Of a stretch of DNA of 64,000 bases, positions 22,612-30,013 are shown one piece after another (the stretch's first letter is position 1; each line of letters begins with the position of its first letter). The translations under genes were made by a program, and so were the position numbers. The DNA is from an uncultured Flavobacteriales bacterium (GTDB taxonomy: Bacteria > Bacteroidota > Bacteroidia > Flavobacteriales_D > Crocinitomicaceae), in NCBI GenBank assembly GCA_937876195.1, contig CALEIK010000004.1:1-64000 (forward strand), given 5' to 3'. The notes below the pieces were generated by a model. It made no database searches, was not told the origin of the DNA, and saw only the letters and a program-made list of their open reading frames with translations.

Positions 22612-23330
22612 GGATCAAGCGATTTAGTTGGCTTCAGTTGACGTGTATAACCTACCGAAAAGCCTATCTCATAAAAGAGATTGGAATGACTTCGTTCATC
22701 TTTATCTTTACGAAAACCAGTTCTATTCTTAGCTGAGTGTCCTGCAGAAGCATTTGCTTCGATAAAAACACCTTTATAGGTAAATCTTTTGAGGATCCTA
22801 ACACCGTAGGAAACAAATACCTGTTCTAAATCCATGGCCGCGAAATCATAGCCTGATTTACCATTGATTAAATGATCGTATTCAGTGTGACTGACCAAGA
22901 ATTCGGTTTGAACAAATGGACCAATTGCAAAGCCAGATGTAAGCTTTTCAAAAATGGGATCATCACCATAAAGCAAATAACTGGGTCCCAATTTTAATCC
23001 CAAATAACTATAATTGGCTTTCGCAAAAAAATTATAGTGGTGGTAATCAGTAGGACTATGGGTTATAGTATAGCTCACGTTGCTAACAACTCCTTTTTTA
23101 AAAAGCCCACTAATTTCTGCGGACAGAAATAACCAATCTTTTTGATAATCACCCCGAATATTGAAATAATCATTTTTAAATCTTTTATCAGCTGTACTCC
23201 ATGAACTAAAGGGATAATTATCACTATTTGTTGGGTTTTCCATTTTTCGGTTGATTCCCACCGAAATAGAATATTGCCCTGTCGCTTCGGTCAATAGCAG
23301 TAGAAAGAAGATTAGAAGTAGGTTTTTCAT
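22608..23330 (-). CDS. Hypothetical outer-membrane-type secreted protein, 240 aa
   Basis: From the ATG at 23330: signal peptide MKNLLLIFFLLLLTEATGQY, then alternating beta strands (YSISVGINRKMEN, DWLFLSAEISGLFKKG, YSYLGLKLGPSYLLYG, FVSYGVRILKRFTYKGVFIE) and a C-terminal SVGYTRQLK. This suggests a small outer-membrane beta barrel. The frame is open to 23534 through REP sequence, and that extension is rejected. A truncated paralogue of the first 27 codons survives at 14138-14218. No known family recognised. Confidence 0.7.
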   Translation of the reverse strand: MKNLLLIFFLLLLTEATGQYSISVGINRKMENPTNSDNYPFSSWSTADKRFKNDYFNIRGDYQKDWLFLSAEISGLFKKGVVSNVSYTITHSPTDYHHYNFFAKANYSYLGLKLGPSYLLYGDDPIFEKLTSGFAIGPFVQTEFLVSHTEYDHLINGKSGYDFAAMDLEQVFVSYGVRILKRFTYKGVFIEANASAGHSAKNRTGFRKDKDERSHSNLFYEIGFSVGYTRQLKPTKSLDP

Positions 23331-23412
23331 CTTCAATAGTAACGATTTTAATTTATCTAACGTTGGAAGTGTAATTGATTTTGTAAGTGGGGATTGGAAT
23401 GGTAAATCGGCA

Positions 23413-23436
23413 GCTGGGACGCTCGCGCCAGCTGAG
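23413..23436. repeat. REP half-element
   Basis: AGCTGGGACGCTCGCGCCAGCTG carries only one arm of the REP core. It lies just before the decayed RAYT 3'-end copy. Confidence 0.55.
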
Positions 23437-23520
23437 CAAAATTGATGAATAAAGAATTGTTGTTTGGAATGATATTTTAAGTTCCAGCAGGACACGAGCG
23501 TGACGCTCGCGCCAGCTGGG
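23437..23520 (+). pseudogene. Copy of the RAYT 3' end plus downstream REP palindrome
   Basis: The 84 bases match 17184-17268 at about nine positions in ten: AAAATTGATGAATAAAG, GTTTGGAATGATATTTTAAG and then the REP palindrome. At 17 kb the same sequence is the last codons of the RAYT gene (KIDK), its stop and the following REP. This is therefore either the remains of a second RAYT copy or a REP that moved with flanking transposase sequence. Confidence 0.75.
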
Positions 23521-23530
23521 AAGAAATCCC

Positions 23531-23980
23531 TCACGATTCATTCTTTCCAAATTCCTTCCGCGTAGCCACTAAGGGAAGTCCAATCAGCACCAACGCAACG
23601 AGATTAATGAGAATGACATTGTGCACAGCTCCGAAATAGAGGGATATCCCGCTATCAATAAAAAACCAGGAAAGCAACCCCAACCAAAGCGCTTTGTAGG
23701 CCCATCGTTCTTTTCTCTTGAAGGCATTTTCAGAAATTAGAATCATCAACACGTGGAAGCCCACAATCGTTCCGCCTATAATTCCAAAAAGCCAATTTTT
23801 TAGGTTCAACACTTCTGGGTCGAATTCTGTAGCATTGAAAAACACATCTTTTGTGTAGCGGTTGTGGAGTTCAAAAACAAACGAGTTGCCAGCAAATGCT
23901 GATAGAATGCCAATTGCTACTGCCATTACATTGGCGTAGGTGAGCCATTTTTGCCAGAAGTTAAATTGTTGATCAGTCAT
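23531..23980 (-). CDS. Hypothetical four-helix membrane protein
   Basis: 149 residues from MTDQQFNFWQKWLTYANVMA; a start seven codons upstream at 24001 (overlapping the cupin gene by 10 bases) is equally possible. Four hydrophobic helices: AVAIGILSAFAGNSFVF, WLFGIIGGTIVGFHVLMILI, ALWLGLLSWFFIDSGISLYF, VILINLVALVLIGLPLV. The soluble loop holds RYTKDVFFNATEFD. Unknown function. The family is represented by two more fragments in the window (14484-14549, 21139-21260). It follows the cupin gene directly, so an operon is likely. Confidence 0.72.
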   Translation of the reverse strand: MTDQQFNFWQKWLTYANVMAVAIGILSAFAGNSFVFELHNRYTKDVFFNATEFDPEVLNLKNWLFGIIGGTIVGFHVLMILISENAFKRKERWAYKALWLGLLSWFFIDSGISLYFGAVHNVILINLVALVLIGLPLVATRKEFGKNES

Positions 23981-23991
23981 TTTAGCTTGTC

Positions 23992-24366
23992 TTAAATCCA
24001 ATCCAATTCCTTCACTGTCAACTCCGAATCAACGCTTCCTGTATGCTCGGTTTCCTTTGGTTCAAACAAGAGGTTAAATACAATCTCTCCATTCGTACGT
24101 GGGCGGTGTTCAACGCCTTTGGGGACAATGATAATTTCCCCTTCGTTCACTTCAACGGTGGGTGCATCTCTAAAATCCATATAGAGCGTTCCTTTGAATA
24201 CCATGAAGAGTTCGTCCTCGTTTTCGTGACTGTGCCAGACGAATTCGTCCTTCAATTTGCACAGTTTTACGTATTGTCCGTTGAGCTCGCCAATAATATG
24301 TGGTGTCCACTGTTTATCGAAGAGACTAAACTTTTCGAGGATGTTGATCGGTTGGATTTTTTTCAT
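23992..24366 (-). CDS. Cupin-domain protein
   Basis: 124 residues from MKKIQPINILEKFS (ATG at 24366). Single-domain cupin: VWHSHENEDELFMVFKGTLY gives the first motif (H-x-H-x3-E-x-F), and NEGEIIIVPKGVEHRPR gives the second with its His. It therefore binds one metal in a small beta barrel. Many such proteins are of unknown substrate, including mannose-6-phosphate-isomerase-like and quercetinase-like forms. The C-terminal TGSVDSELTVKELDWI is conserved in short Bacteroidota cupins. Located directly upstream of a membrane protein on the same strand. Confidence 0.85.
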   Translation of the reverse strand: MKKIQPINILEKFSLFDKQWTPHIIGELNGQYVKLCKLKDEFVWHSHENEDELFMVFKGTLYMDFRDAPTVEVNEGEIIIVPKGVEHRPRTNGEIVFNLLFEPKETEHTGSVDSELTVKELDWI

Positions 24367-24451
24367 CGGTAAAAGAGGTTGATTGACTGAAATACACAAC
24401 AAGGTGCATCACTAGATGGCATCAAAATAAGTAACGACTATGCAGCAAAGA

Positions 24452-24550
24452 TTACTTTGCTTTTTTCAATCGCTTTTCAGCTTTCTTTTCCTTCGGAGTC
24501 TTAGCAGCTTCCTTCTTTACGTTCTTCTTTGCGTCTTGACTTTTTGCCAT
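24452..24550 (-). CDS. Lys/Ala-rich microprotein, 32 aa
   Basis: Reads MAKSQDAKKNVKKEAAKTPK then EKKAEKRLKKAK and a stop. It is extremely basic, helical by composition, and lacks hydrophobic segments. Similar short MAKSQ...KKE...K proteins occur in Bacteroidota genomes in my memory, with no known role; nucleic-acid or ribosome binding would be a natural guess. A TATATTTG -7-like box lies 28 bases upstream (24578-24585), which supports expression. Confidence 0.65.
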   Translation of the reverse strand: MAKSQDAKKNVKKEAAKTPKEKKAEKRLKKAK

Positions 24551-24577
24551 GGTAGGGGAGTTTAAGATTTGTTTACT

Positions 24578-24585
24578 CAAATATA
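24578..24585 (-). promoter_or_regulatory. Candidate -7 box for the microprotein gene
   Basis: The minus strand reads TATATTTG, matching TAnnTTTG, 28 bases before the ATG at 24550. Confidence 0.4.
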
Positions 24586-24689
24586 CAATTTTCTTTGAAT
24601 CAGTAATGATTTGGCTGAATGGTTTAGCGTTTGTGCAGTAGAGGATTAAAAGGCACTGAGCTTTGATTTAGCACTAAAGCCACTATTTC

Positions 24690-25094
24690 TTATATCTTTA
24701 TTTTAAACATTCCTGGTTTATCAATACCACGAATTTCATAATCAAAATTTCTGTAAAACTCAATTGTTCCTTTAGCCGCCATTAATCCAATAAAAGTGTT
24801 CGGTTGAGTTATTTTTTCTAGCCAATCTTCAAGTTCCTGCATCACTCTTCTTCCTACTCCTTTCTTTTTATAATTGGGTAAGACTATTATATCCTGGATA
24901 TAGAAGTAAACTCCATCGCCTATAATTCTTCCCATGGCTATTATCTTATTGTCATCTGTAATGCAAACAGAAAATTTTGTGTTTAATAGTGCAGTGGCTA
25001 TTGAAGAGTCATCAATTTTGCCCCAATTAGTTGTTCCTCTTAATGTTTGGTATTCTTCGACTGTTGGAGTTCTATGTTCAACTTTTGGATTCAT
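24690..25094 (-). CDS. GNAT-family N-acetyltransferase
   Basis: 134 residues. GNAT core: FSVCITDDNKIIAMGRIIGD (strands 2-3), FYIQDIIVLPNYKKKGVGRR (strand 4 and the acetyl-CoA pyrophosphate loop R/Q-x2-G-x-G/A as KKKGVG), then GLMAAKGTIEFYRNFDYEIR, the usual end motif. Transfers acetyl from acetyl-CoA to an unknown amine. Single gene, preceded by a palindromic element (25121-25170) that resembles an integron-type recombination site. Confidence 0.9.
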   Translation of the reverse strand: MNPKVEHRTPTVEEYQTLRGTTNWGKIDDSSIATALLNTKFSVCITDDNKIIAMGRIIGDGVYFYIQDIIVLPNYKKKGVGRRVMQELEDWLEKITQPNTFIGLMAAKGTIEFYRNFDYEIRGIDKPGMFKIKI

Positions 25095-25120
25095 TTTTGA
25101 AATTCTATTTTATCTTGTGC

Positions 25121-25170
25121 CAACGTTAGGCTATGGTGTGTGTCCTGAAGGGCATGCACTATAGCCGTTG
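25121..25170. repeat. Imperfect palindrome with attC-like features
   Basis: CAACGTTAGGCTATGGTGTG on the left pairs with CATGCACTATAGCCGTTG on the right: outer CAAC/GTTG, an unpaired GTTA, then GGCTAT.GTG/CAC.ATAGCC. Two nested stem segments with an extra-helical stretch on one side, between two one-gene units in the same direction, recall integron attC sites. The canonical GTTRRRY and RYYYAAC boxes are not both exact. Confidence 0.5.
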
Positions 25171-25178
25171 TGTGCAGT

Positions 25179-25697
25179 TTATTTTTTCGATACTATCGTT
25201 CCCAATACTTTATCATAAATAGTACGCTTCCTTGAATCTGTCCAAATACTAATAACATAAATTGCAAAAAGAAATATTCCAACGTAAGATAAAATTCGAA
25301 TCATTGGTTCGTTCTCATAATACATAGGTTTTGGAAAGATTACTCCAATATGCGCTATTTCCCAAGGCAACAGTTTTAAAATTGTTCTCAATAGTGACTT
25401 ACTAAAGCCTATTTTTTGGTTTTGGTTGTCTTTTACGTTTAATTTGAAAATCCTCTTCCCGAATGTTCCATTTGATTTATTAGAATCAAAGCAACCAAAG
25501 TAGATCCATACAGGGATTGAAATGGTAGTCAGCACGTATAATTGCATGTTTATACTGCTATGGAACCATGTTTCTGTTATTCCAAAAGAATCTCTTAAAC
25601 GGCTTAGAATTCCCCATTGGATAATTAGCATTATTACTGTAAATGCAATAATGCAGTCAATAAAATATGCCAATGTTCTTTCAATAAAGTACTTCAT
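25179..25697 (-). CDS. RDD-family membrane protein
   Basis: 172 residues. RDD signature: FIERTLAYFIDCIIAFTVIM (R and D in the first helix), then GTFGKRIFKLNVKD after the second helix, and a final helix followed by SIWTDSRKRTIYDKVLGTIV with the second conserved Asp. Three to four membrane helices. RDD proteins are small inner-membrane proteins, some implicated in Na+/H+ antiport, most uncharacterised. No partner gene is obvious. Confidence 0.88.
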   Translation of the reverse strand: MKYFIERTLAYFIDCIIAFTVIMLIIQWGILSRLRDSFGITETWFHSSINMQLYVLTTISIPVWIYFGCFDSNKSNGTFGKRIFKLNVKDNQNQKIGFSKSLLRTILKLLPWEIAHIGVIFPKPMYYENEPMIRILSYVGIFLFAIYVISIWTDSRKRTIYDKVLGTIVSKK

Positions 25698-25810
25698 GTT
25701 CTGTCTTTAATTGAACACAACTTGTTTATAAAGGTCAATTCTGTGTAGCTTTTTTCATTTAACCTCCTTAAAATTAATGAATTAATGTTACACAATTTAA
25801 TTTAGTACAT

Positions 25811-26095
25811 CTAATCCTTCACATCTGCAATCGAAGCCTCTCGGTCAAAAACAGCCTTAACGTAACTGCACAACGGTTTAATTTTCACGTCCTTTTCACG
25901 GGCGTAGTCAACTGCTGCCATCACCAATTGTTTTGCGTAATCATTGCCGCGGTATTTTTCAACGACGAAGGTGTGATCGATGATGAAAGAATCATCCCCA
26001 GCCCATGAATAAGTCATTTCGCCAACGAATTCTTCATCGAGGTGGACGATGAACCGTCCTTTGGGTTTGTTTTCTTCGTGTTCTATTTTTACCAT
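25811..26095 (-). CDS. YjdJ/NATD1-type GNAT (Acetyltransf_CG)
   Basis: 94 residues, the minimal GNAT form. GRFIVHLDEEFVGEMTYSWA, IIDHTFVVEKYRGNDYAKQL (pyrophosphate loop YRGNDYA), and VKIKPLCSYVKAVFDRE with the invariant Cys-Ser-Tyr motif of PF14542. It lies four bases after a YjdI-type ferredoxin-like gene. E. coli yjdI and yjdJ are also adjacent, so the pairing is conserved between phyla. Substrate unknown. Confidence 0.9.
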   Translation of the reverse strand: MVKIEHEENKPKGRFIVHLDEEFVGEMTYSWAGDDSFIIDHTFVVEKYRGNDYAKQLVMAAVDYAREKDVKIKPLCSYVKAVFDREASIADVKD

Positions 26096-26099
26096 AGCG

Positions 26100-26306
26100 T
26101 TATTTCTTAATGCTCAATGCGCCAGAGGGACATTTTCCCACTTGATCAATTAGTTCTTGCGAAGTAGCATGCTCGGGAGTCACCCATGGTTTTGCTTTGG
26201 GGTTGTACACTTTGGGCAGTGTTCTTACACAAACGCCTGCGTGGATACATTTCTCGGGCTGCCATAAGATAGTCACTTCGCCATTGCTGTATTCCTTAGT
26301 TGCCAT
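26100..26306 (-). CDS. YjdI-like (4Fe-4S) mono-cluster protein (Fer4_19)
   Basis: 68 residues. KCIHAGVCVRTLPKVYNPKA gives the Cys-x5-Cys part, and VGKCPSGALSIKK the later Cys-Pro, as in PF06902 divergent ferredoxin domains. The spacing differs from classical 4Fe-4S ferredoxins. Cytoplasmic. It precedes the minimal GNAT gene by four bases, matching the yjdI-yjdJ pair of enterobacteria. The redox role is inferred. Confidence 0.9.
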   Translation of the reverse strand: MATKEYSNGEVTILWQPEKCIHAGVCVRTLPKVYNPKAKPWVTPEHATSQELIDQVGKCPSGALSIKK

Positions 26307-26370
26307 AGAATTTCAATTTAATGTTCTCTTTGATGCAAGATAAGAAATATAAAATGAATGGACGAAGTAC

Positions 26371-27132
26371 TTACTTTTTCAGAAATAGGATGATGGTGTA
26401 ATCTAACAAGGCGCTCCCTCCAACGGTTCCATGTCCTGGAATTATAATCGCTGCGTCGGGAAAACGCTTTTTGACTTTTACCACCGTTTTCGACCAGGCT
26501 TTGAGATTTGCATCGCCTAAATATCCTTTTCCAGCACCAAGCTCTTTGATTAAACATCCGCCAAACAACACTTTTTCGTCAGGAAAATAGCTGACAATGT
26601 TGTCTTTGGTATGTCCCTCTCCTAAAAACTCATTCACCACAATTTTAGTCCCGACATTTAATTTAAACCATTTTTTAAATCCGTATTGAGGAGGAAGAAC
26701 GTTTTGTGCTTTGGCAAGTTTAATTGTTTTGGCATTTGCATACGATCGAATATTTCTGCTGTGAAATTCATTGAGCCCTGCAAGGCAATCGTTGTGAAAA
26801 TGTGTAGCAACAACTCCTTTGATTTTACATTTCAGTACATTTTCTACCCAATTGATCAATTCGACAGATGCTTCTTCAGTCGCTGGTGTGTCAAAAATGA
26901 GCGCTTCGTTCGCATCAATGACTAGCATACCATTGCAACCTACATTTCCAAAATCGGTGGTTTGCAAGAATGAAATGTGACGAAAGGTATGCTCAGTAAG
27001 CTGTTCAATTTGAAGTGTCTCCGTTTTGTAGATAAAAGTGGAGCTGTCTTTCGTTTGACATAAATCGCCACACGCCAGTGAATGCACTATTCCGATGGTG
27101 TGAAACATTACAAAAAATAGAAAAAATCTCAT
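26371..27132 (-). CDS. Subclass B1 metallo-beta-lactamase
   Basis: 253 residues with a signal peptide (MRFFLFFVMFHTIGIVHSLA). All six subclass B1 zinc ligands are present: H111, H113 and D115 in THFHNDCLAG, H174 in GEGHTKDNIV, C193 in FGGCLIK, and H234 in PGHGTVGG. Lys196 follows C193 by three, as in B1 enzymes, where it binds the substrate carboxylate. The position usually held by Asn233 appears to be Tyr (GYLGDA). Expected to be a periplasmic zinc hydrolase opening beta-lactam rings, including possibly carbapenems, as in the chromosomal BlaB/IND enzymes of other flavobacteria. Activity is inferred from the motifs. No mobile element adjoins it, so it appears to be a resident gene. Confidence 0.88.
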   Translation of the reverse strand: MRFFLFFVMFHTIGIVHSLACGDLCQTKDSSTFIYKTETLQIEQLTEHTFRHISFLQTTDFGNVGCNGMLVIDANEALIFDTPATEEASVELINWVENVLKCKIKGVVATHFHNDCLAGLNEFHSRNIRSYANAKTIKLAKAQNVLPPQYGFKKWFKLNVGTKIVVNEFLGEGHTKDNIVSYFPDEKVLFGGCLIKELGAGKGYLGDANLKAWSKTVVKVKKRFPDAAIIIPGHGTVGGSALLDYTIILFLKK

Positions 27133-27157
27133 CGCACTTAATTTTGAGGGTGACAGT

Positions 27158-27790
27158 TTAGTGGTCTCCGCAATACTGGTAATAAAAATCGACGACCACT
27201 GAAAGTTCTTTATTTGTCAAGTTTTGATCTTCGATTTCCTCCACGACTTTAGGACAGTCGCTAAAAAATTCAATCATTTCCTTTCGAGATCTCAATCGTT
27301 TGGCTTTTATATCAGGTCCCCAATCTCCCTTTTTCAACAAAAGGTATCCGCGATAGACGCCACTGCCATGGAACTGCATGCCAGGGGTGCCAAATGGCGT
27401 ACCACCAGATCCGTGCGTGACACTATTGCGCGGCGGAGTCATTATAAAATAAGCGTTTACCTTTCCTTCTTTAACAAGTCGGGCAAACGTCCGACTCGCT
27501 TTATGCGCGATTGAAACCATGCGAATTGTATCTGTATCACCTAAAAACAGTTGAATTTCCAACGCATGTTTTGGACTCAAGCGTCGTTTTTTTCCAGTAG
27601 CGTCGTAAAAATAGGCGCCCTTCTGAAGTCGCGTAAAATCCCATTCTTTCGTGAACATAACGATCTGTACATCGAACGTGACGGAGATTGTTTCATTCGG
27701 ATAAACAACAACTCCAGGAACTTTTTCATTTCCAAATGAACGAAATGAAACAAATGTCAAGACGATTACAAAAGTTAGGGTTTTAATCAT
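27158..27790 (-). CDS. Hypothetical secreted protein, 210 aa
   Basis: Not recognised. Start placed at the ATG at 27790 (MIKTLTFVIVLTFVSFRSFG), which is a clean signal peptide; nine extra codons upstream are possible. The body is basic with GTPFGTPGMQFHGSGVYRGY, and two Cys near the end (SDCPKVV, YQYCGDH). It lies 25 bases upstream of the metallo-beta-lactamase gene on the same strand, so the two may share a transcript. No function proposed. Confidence 0.68.
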   Translation of the reverse strand: MIKTLTFVIVLTFVSFRSFGNEKVPGVVVYPNETISVTFDVQIVMFTKEWDFTRLQKGAYFYDATGKKRRLSPKHALEIQLFLGDTDTIRMVSIAHKASRTFARLVKEGKVNAYFIMTPPRNSVTHGSGGTPFGTPGMQFHGSGVYRGYLLLKKGDWGPDIKAKRLRSRKEMIEFFSDCPKVVEEIEDQNLTNKELSVVVDFYYQYCGDH

Positions 27791-27882
27791 GGAGCGAAGT
27801 TTAGAATCGATGTTCATTTGACTATTAAACGATCTAAATATACTTATTTATCTATATATCGAAGTTCAAATAGCTCATTGCC

Positions 27883-28722
27883 TTAGTGCTTTTTCATTTC
27901 TACTTGAAAGATCTGTTCAAACGCACTATACGCTGCCAAATGGAGCACATCGCCATGATCGCTGCCTTCAAAAAACGCGTAGTAAAGTTTAACGCTCTCA
28001 CCACATACGTTCTTAAGCGACGTATGTAATTTTTCAGCTGCTCCTTCCATGATTTCTCCTTCTTTACCTACGCCAATAAAAATCGACTTATTTTCAATGG
28101 TTGCTTCCTCAAAATGTTGAAACAAGGATTCATCATCCCACCAAAGGCTGGGACTTACAATGATATAATTGTCAAAAAGATGAGGGTGCTTCGCAAGGAT
28201 TTCAGTAGCTAGAAGACCACCAAGCGACTGTCCAATAATTGTTGAAGTGTCATTGAGGCGATATCTTGACTGAACAAAAGGTTGAAGTTCTTTTTCTAGA
28301 AAGGAAATAAACTCCTTGGACTTTCCTGTCGTGGGGAAATCTTTTTGGTCTTGTTCATTGTTGGTAGGATACGTAAAATCTCTTTTTCGATCCACATTTG
28401 CAATACCAATGACGATCGTTTGTGGCAACATATTAATCCACGAGAATGATCCGAACTGAACCAGTCCAGCGATATGTACAAAATCCTCATCCATCGACCC
28501 GTCGAGTAAATAAATGACGGGATAATTCTTCAAGGAATCCTCGGAATATCCTAGCGGCAAATACACGTTGAGTATCCTGTCTTCATCCAAGAGTTCTGAA
28601 TGAATGGTGACAGTTTCGCCAATGGATAGAGGAGAAGAAGATTGTTCGATGAGTGGCTTTTGCGCAATTGTGAATCCACTGCTGACGAATAGAGCGATAA
28701 GAAGAAGGAAAGTTATTTTCAT
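27883..28722 (-). CDS. Esterase of the Fes/IroE-like alpha/beta hydrolase group
   Basis: 279 residues from the ATG at 28722 (signal peptide MKITFLLLIALFVSSGFTIA). Alpha/beta hydrolase of the putative-esterase family: RILNVYLPLGYSEDSLKNYP, VIYLLDGSMDEDF, nucleophile Ser in IIGQSLGGLLATEIL, and a C-terminal EGSDHGDVLH with the catalytic His. Family members cleave enterobactin-type siderophore esters, S-formylglutathione or feruloyl esters; which one applies here cannot be told. Exported. A TATATTTG box lies about 70 bases upstream (28790-28797 on the minus strand). Confidence 0.88.
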   Translation of the reverse strand: MKITFLLLIALFVSSGFTIAQKPLIEQSSSPLSIGETVTIHSELLDEDRILNVYLPLGYSEDSLKNYPVIYLLDGSMDEDFVHIAGLVQFGSFSWINMLPQTIVIGIANVDRKRDFTYPTNNEQDQKDFPTTGKSKEFISFLEKELQPFVQSRYRLNDTSTIIGQSLGGLLATEILAKHPHLFDNYIIVSPSLWWDDESLFQHFEEATIENKSIFIGVGKEGEIMEGAAEKLHTSLKNVCGESVKLYYAFFEGSDHGDVLHLAAYSAFEQIFQVEMKKH

Positions 28723-28831
28723 TTGAAATCTAGTTTTTGTGTTTTTTGAATCAAATTGATGGGTGTTTGACAAAATGAAACGGAGTTATCAAATATAACA
28801 TTTATTGACAAACGTCTCCTTGTCTGTCATG

Positions 28832-28858
28832 TTGCCGCTTATTAAATCACTACCTTTG
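28832..28858 (+). promoter_or_regulatory. Candidate promoter of the DEAD-box helicase gene
   Basis: TTG at 28832-28834 and TACCTTTG at 28851-28858 (TAnnTTTG) with a 16-base spacer. The gene starts 24 bases downstream. Confidence 0.5.
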
Positions 28859-28881
28859 TGTGAATTAAAACCAAGGAAGTT

Positions 28882-30009
28882 GTGAGCAAGTTTGAAGCAT
28901 TAGGGATCCGTACGGAATTTATTAAAGGATTGAGTGATTTGGGGATTATTGAACCCACGCACATTCAGAAAAAGGTAATTCCGTTGTTGTTGGATGGTGG
29001 GACTGACCTCGTGGGACAAGCTCAAACAGGGACAGGGAAGACCGCTGCATTTGGACTGCCGTTGCTTCACAATATTTCACCAGAAATTAAGAAAATTCAG
29101 GGATTGATCCTTTGTCCAACGCGTGAATTGGGACAGCAAGTCGCGAAACAATTGTTCAAGTACACCAAGTATTTAGCAGAACCTATTTTCACAGAAGCTG
29201 TTTTCGGTGGTGCTCCGATTGATAAGCAAATTGCTTCGCTCACACGACCGACCCACATTGTGGTGGCAACTCCAGGGCGTTTAATTGATTTGGTGAACAG
29301 AAAAGCAGTGGATTTAAGTCACGTGCACACCTTGGTCTTAGACGAGGCAGATGAAATGTTGAGCATGGGATTTAAGGCAGAGTTGGATGAAATTTTAAAA
29401 ACCTTATCCAACGTGGAGAACAAATGGTTGTTTTCTGCAACGATGCCGCATGGAATTAAGGAGATCGTGACGAACTACATGTCTAAGGATGCGCATCGGA
29501 TTGAGGTGAGTGGAAGGGACATTGTCAACAAGCAAATCATGCATCAGTTCATTGTGTGCAATGAAAGCGATAAATTTTACATTCTCACCGAATTTTTGAA
29601 ATCGGAACATACAAACCGTGGCGTGATCTTTTGCAAAACGAAAGTCGCTACGCAGAAATTAACCAAGCAACTGATTGCTAAAAACATTGCTGCGGATTGC
29701 ATTCACGGTGATTTATTGCAGAAAGAGCGCGACAAAGCCATGCGTGCGTTTAAAAATACGAATGTGCAAGTACTCGTCGCTACGGACGTTGCTGCGCGAG
29801 GAATTGATATTGAAGGTTTGTCCTACGTGGTACATTACCAACTACCAGAAAATGATGAATACTACACACATCGAAGTGGAAGAACCGCGCGCGCAGGTAA
29901 GGAAGGCGTTTCCTTGGCGATTGTGACTTCAGATGAAGTGCGACAAATCCGCAAGTACGAGAAGTTTTTGGGAATTTCCTTTCGGGAAATCAAACCTGTG
30001 AAGAAATAA
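28882..30009 (+). CDS. DEAD-box RNA helicase
   Basis: 375 residues starting with GTG, preceded by AAGGAAG. All core motifs are present in order: Q motif PTHIQKKVIP, motif I AQTGTGKTAAF, Ia PTRELGQQV, Ib TPGRLIDLV, II DEAD, III SAT, IV VIFCKTK, V DVAARGIDI, VI HRSGRTARAG. The protein ends soon after motif VI with no C-terminal extension, so it is a minimal helicase of the RhlE/DeaD type. Likely unwinds short RNA duplexes in ribosome assembly, mRNA decay or cold adaptation. It is followed after four bases by a WD40 gene, an unusual operon partner. Confidence 0.96.
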   Translation: MSKFEALGIRTEFIKGLSDLGIIEPTHIQKKVIPLLLDGGTDLVGQAQTGTGKTAAFGLPLLHNISPEIKKIQGLILCPTRELGQQVAKQLFKYTKYLAEPIFTEAVFGGAPIDKQIASLTRPTHIVVATPGRLIDLVNRKAVDLSHVHTLVLDEADEMLSMGFKAELDEILKTLSNVENKWLFSATMPHGIKEIVTNYMSKDAHRIEVSGRDIVNKQIMHQFIVCNESDKFYILTEFLKSEHTNRGVIFCKTKVATQKLTKQLIAKNIAADCIHGDLLQKERDKAMRAFKNTNVQVLVATDVAARGIDIEGLSYVVHYQLPENDEYYTHRSGRTARAGKEGVSLAIVTSDEVRQIRKYEKFLGISFREIKPVKK

Positions 30010-30013
30010 ATCG

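Noticed and set aside
26318..26557. 79-residue minus-strand frame overlapping the metallo-beta-lactamase
   Set aside because: Alternative frame of the lactamase gene; Trp/Arg/Ser-rich with no start context.
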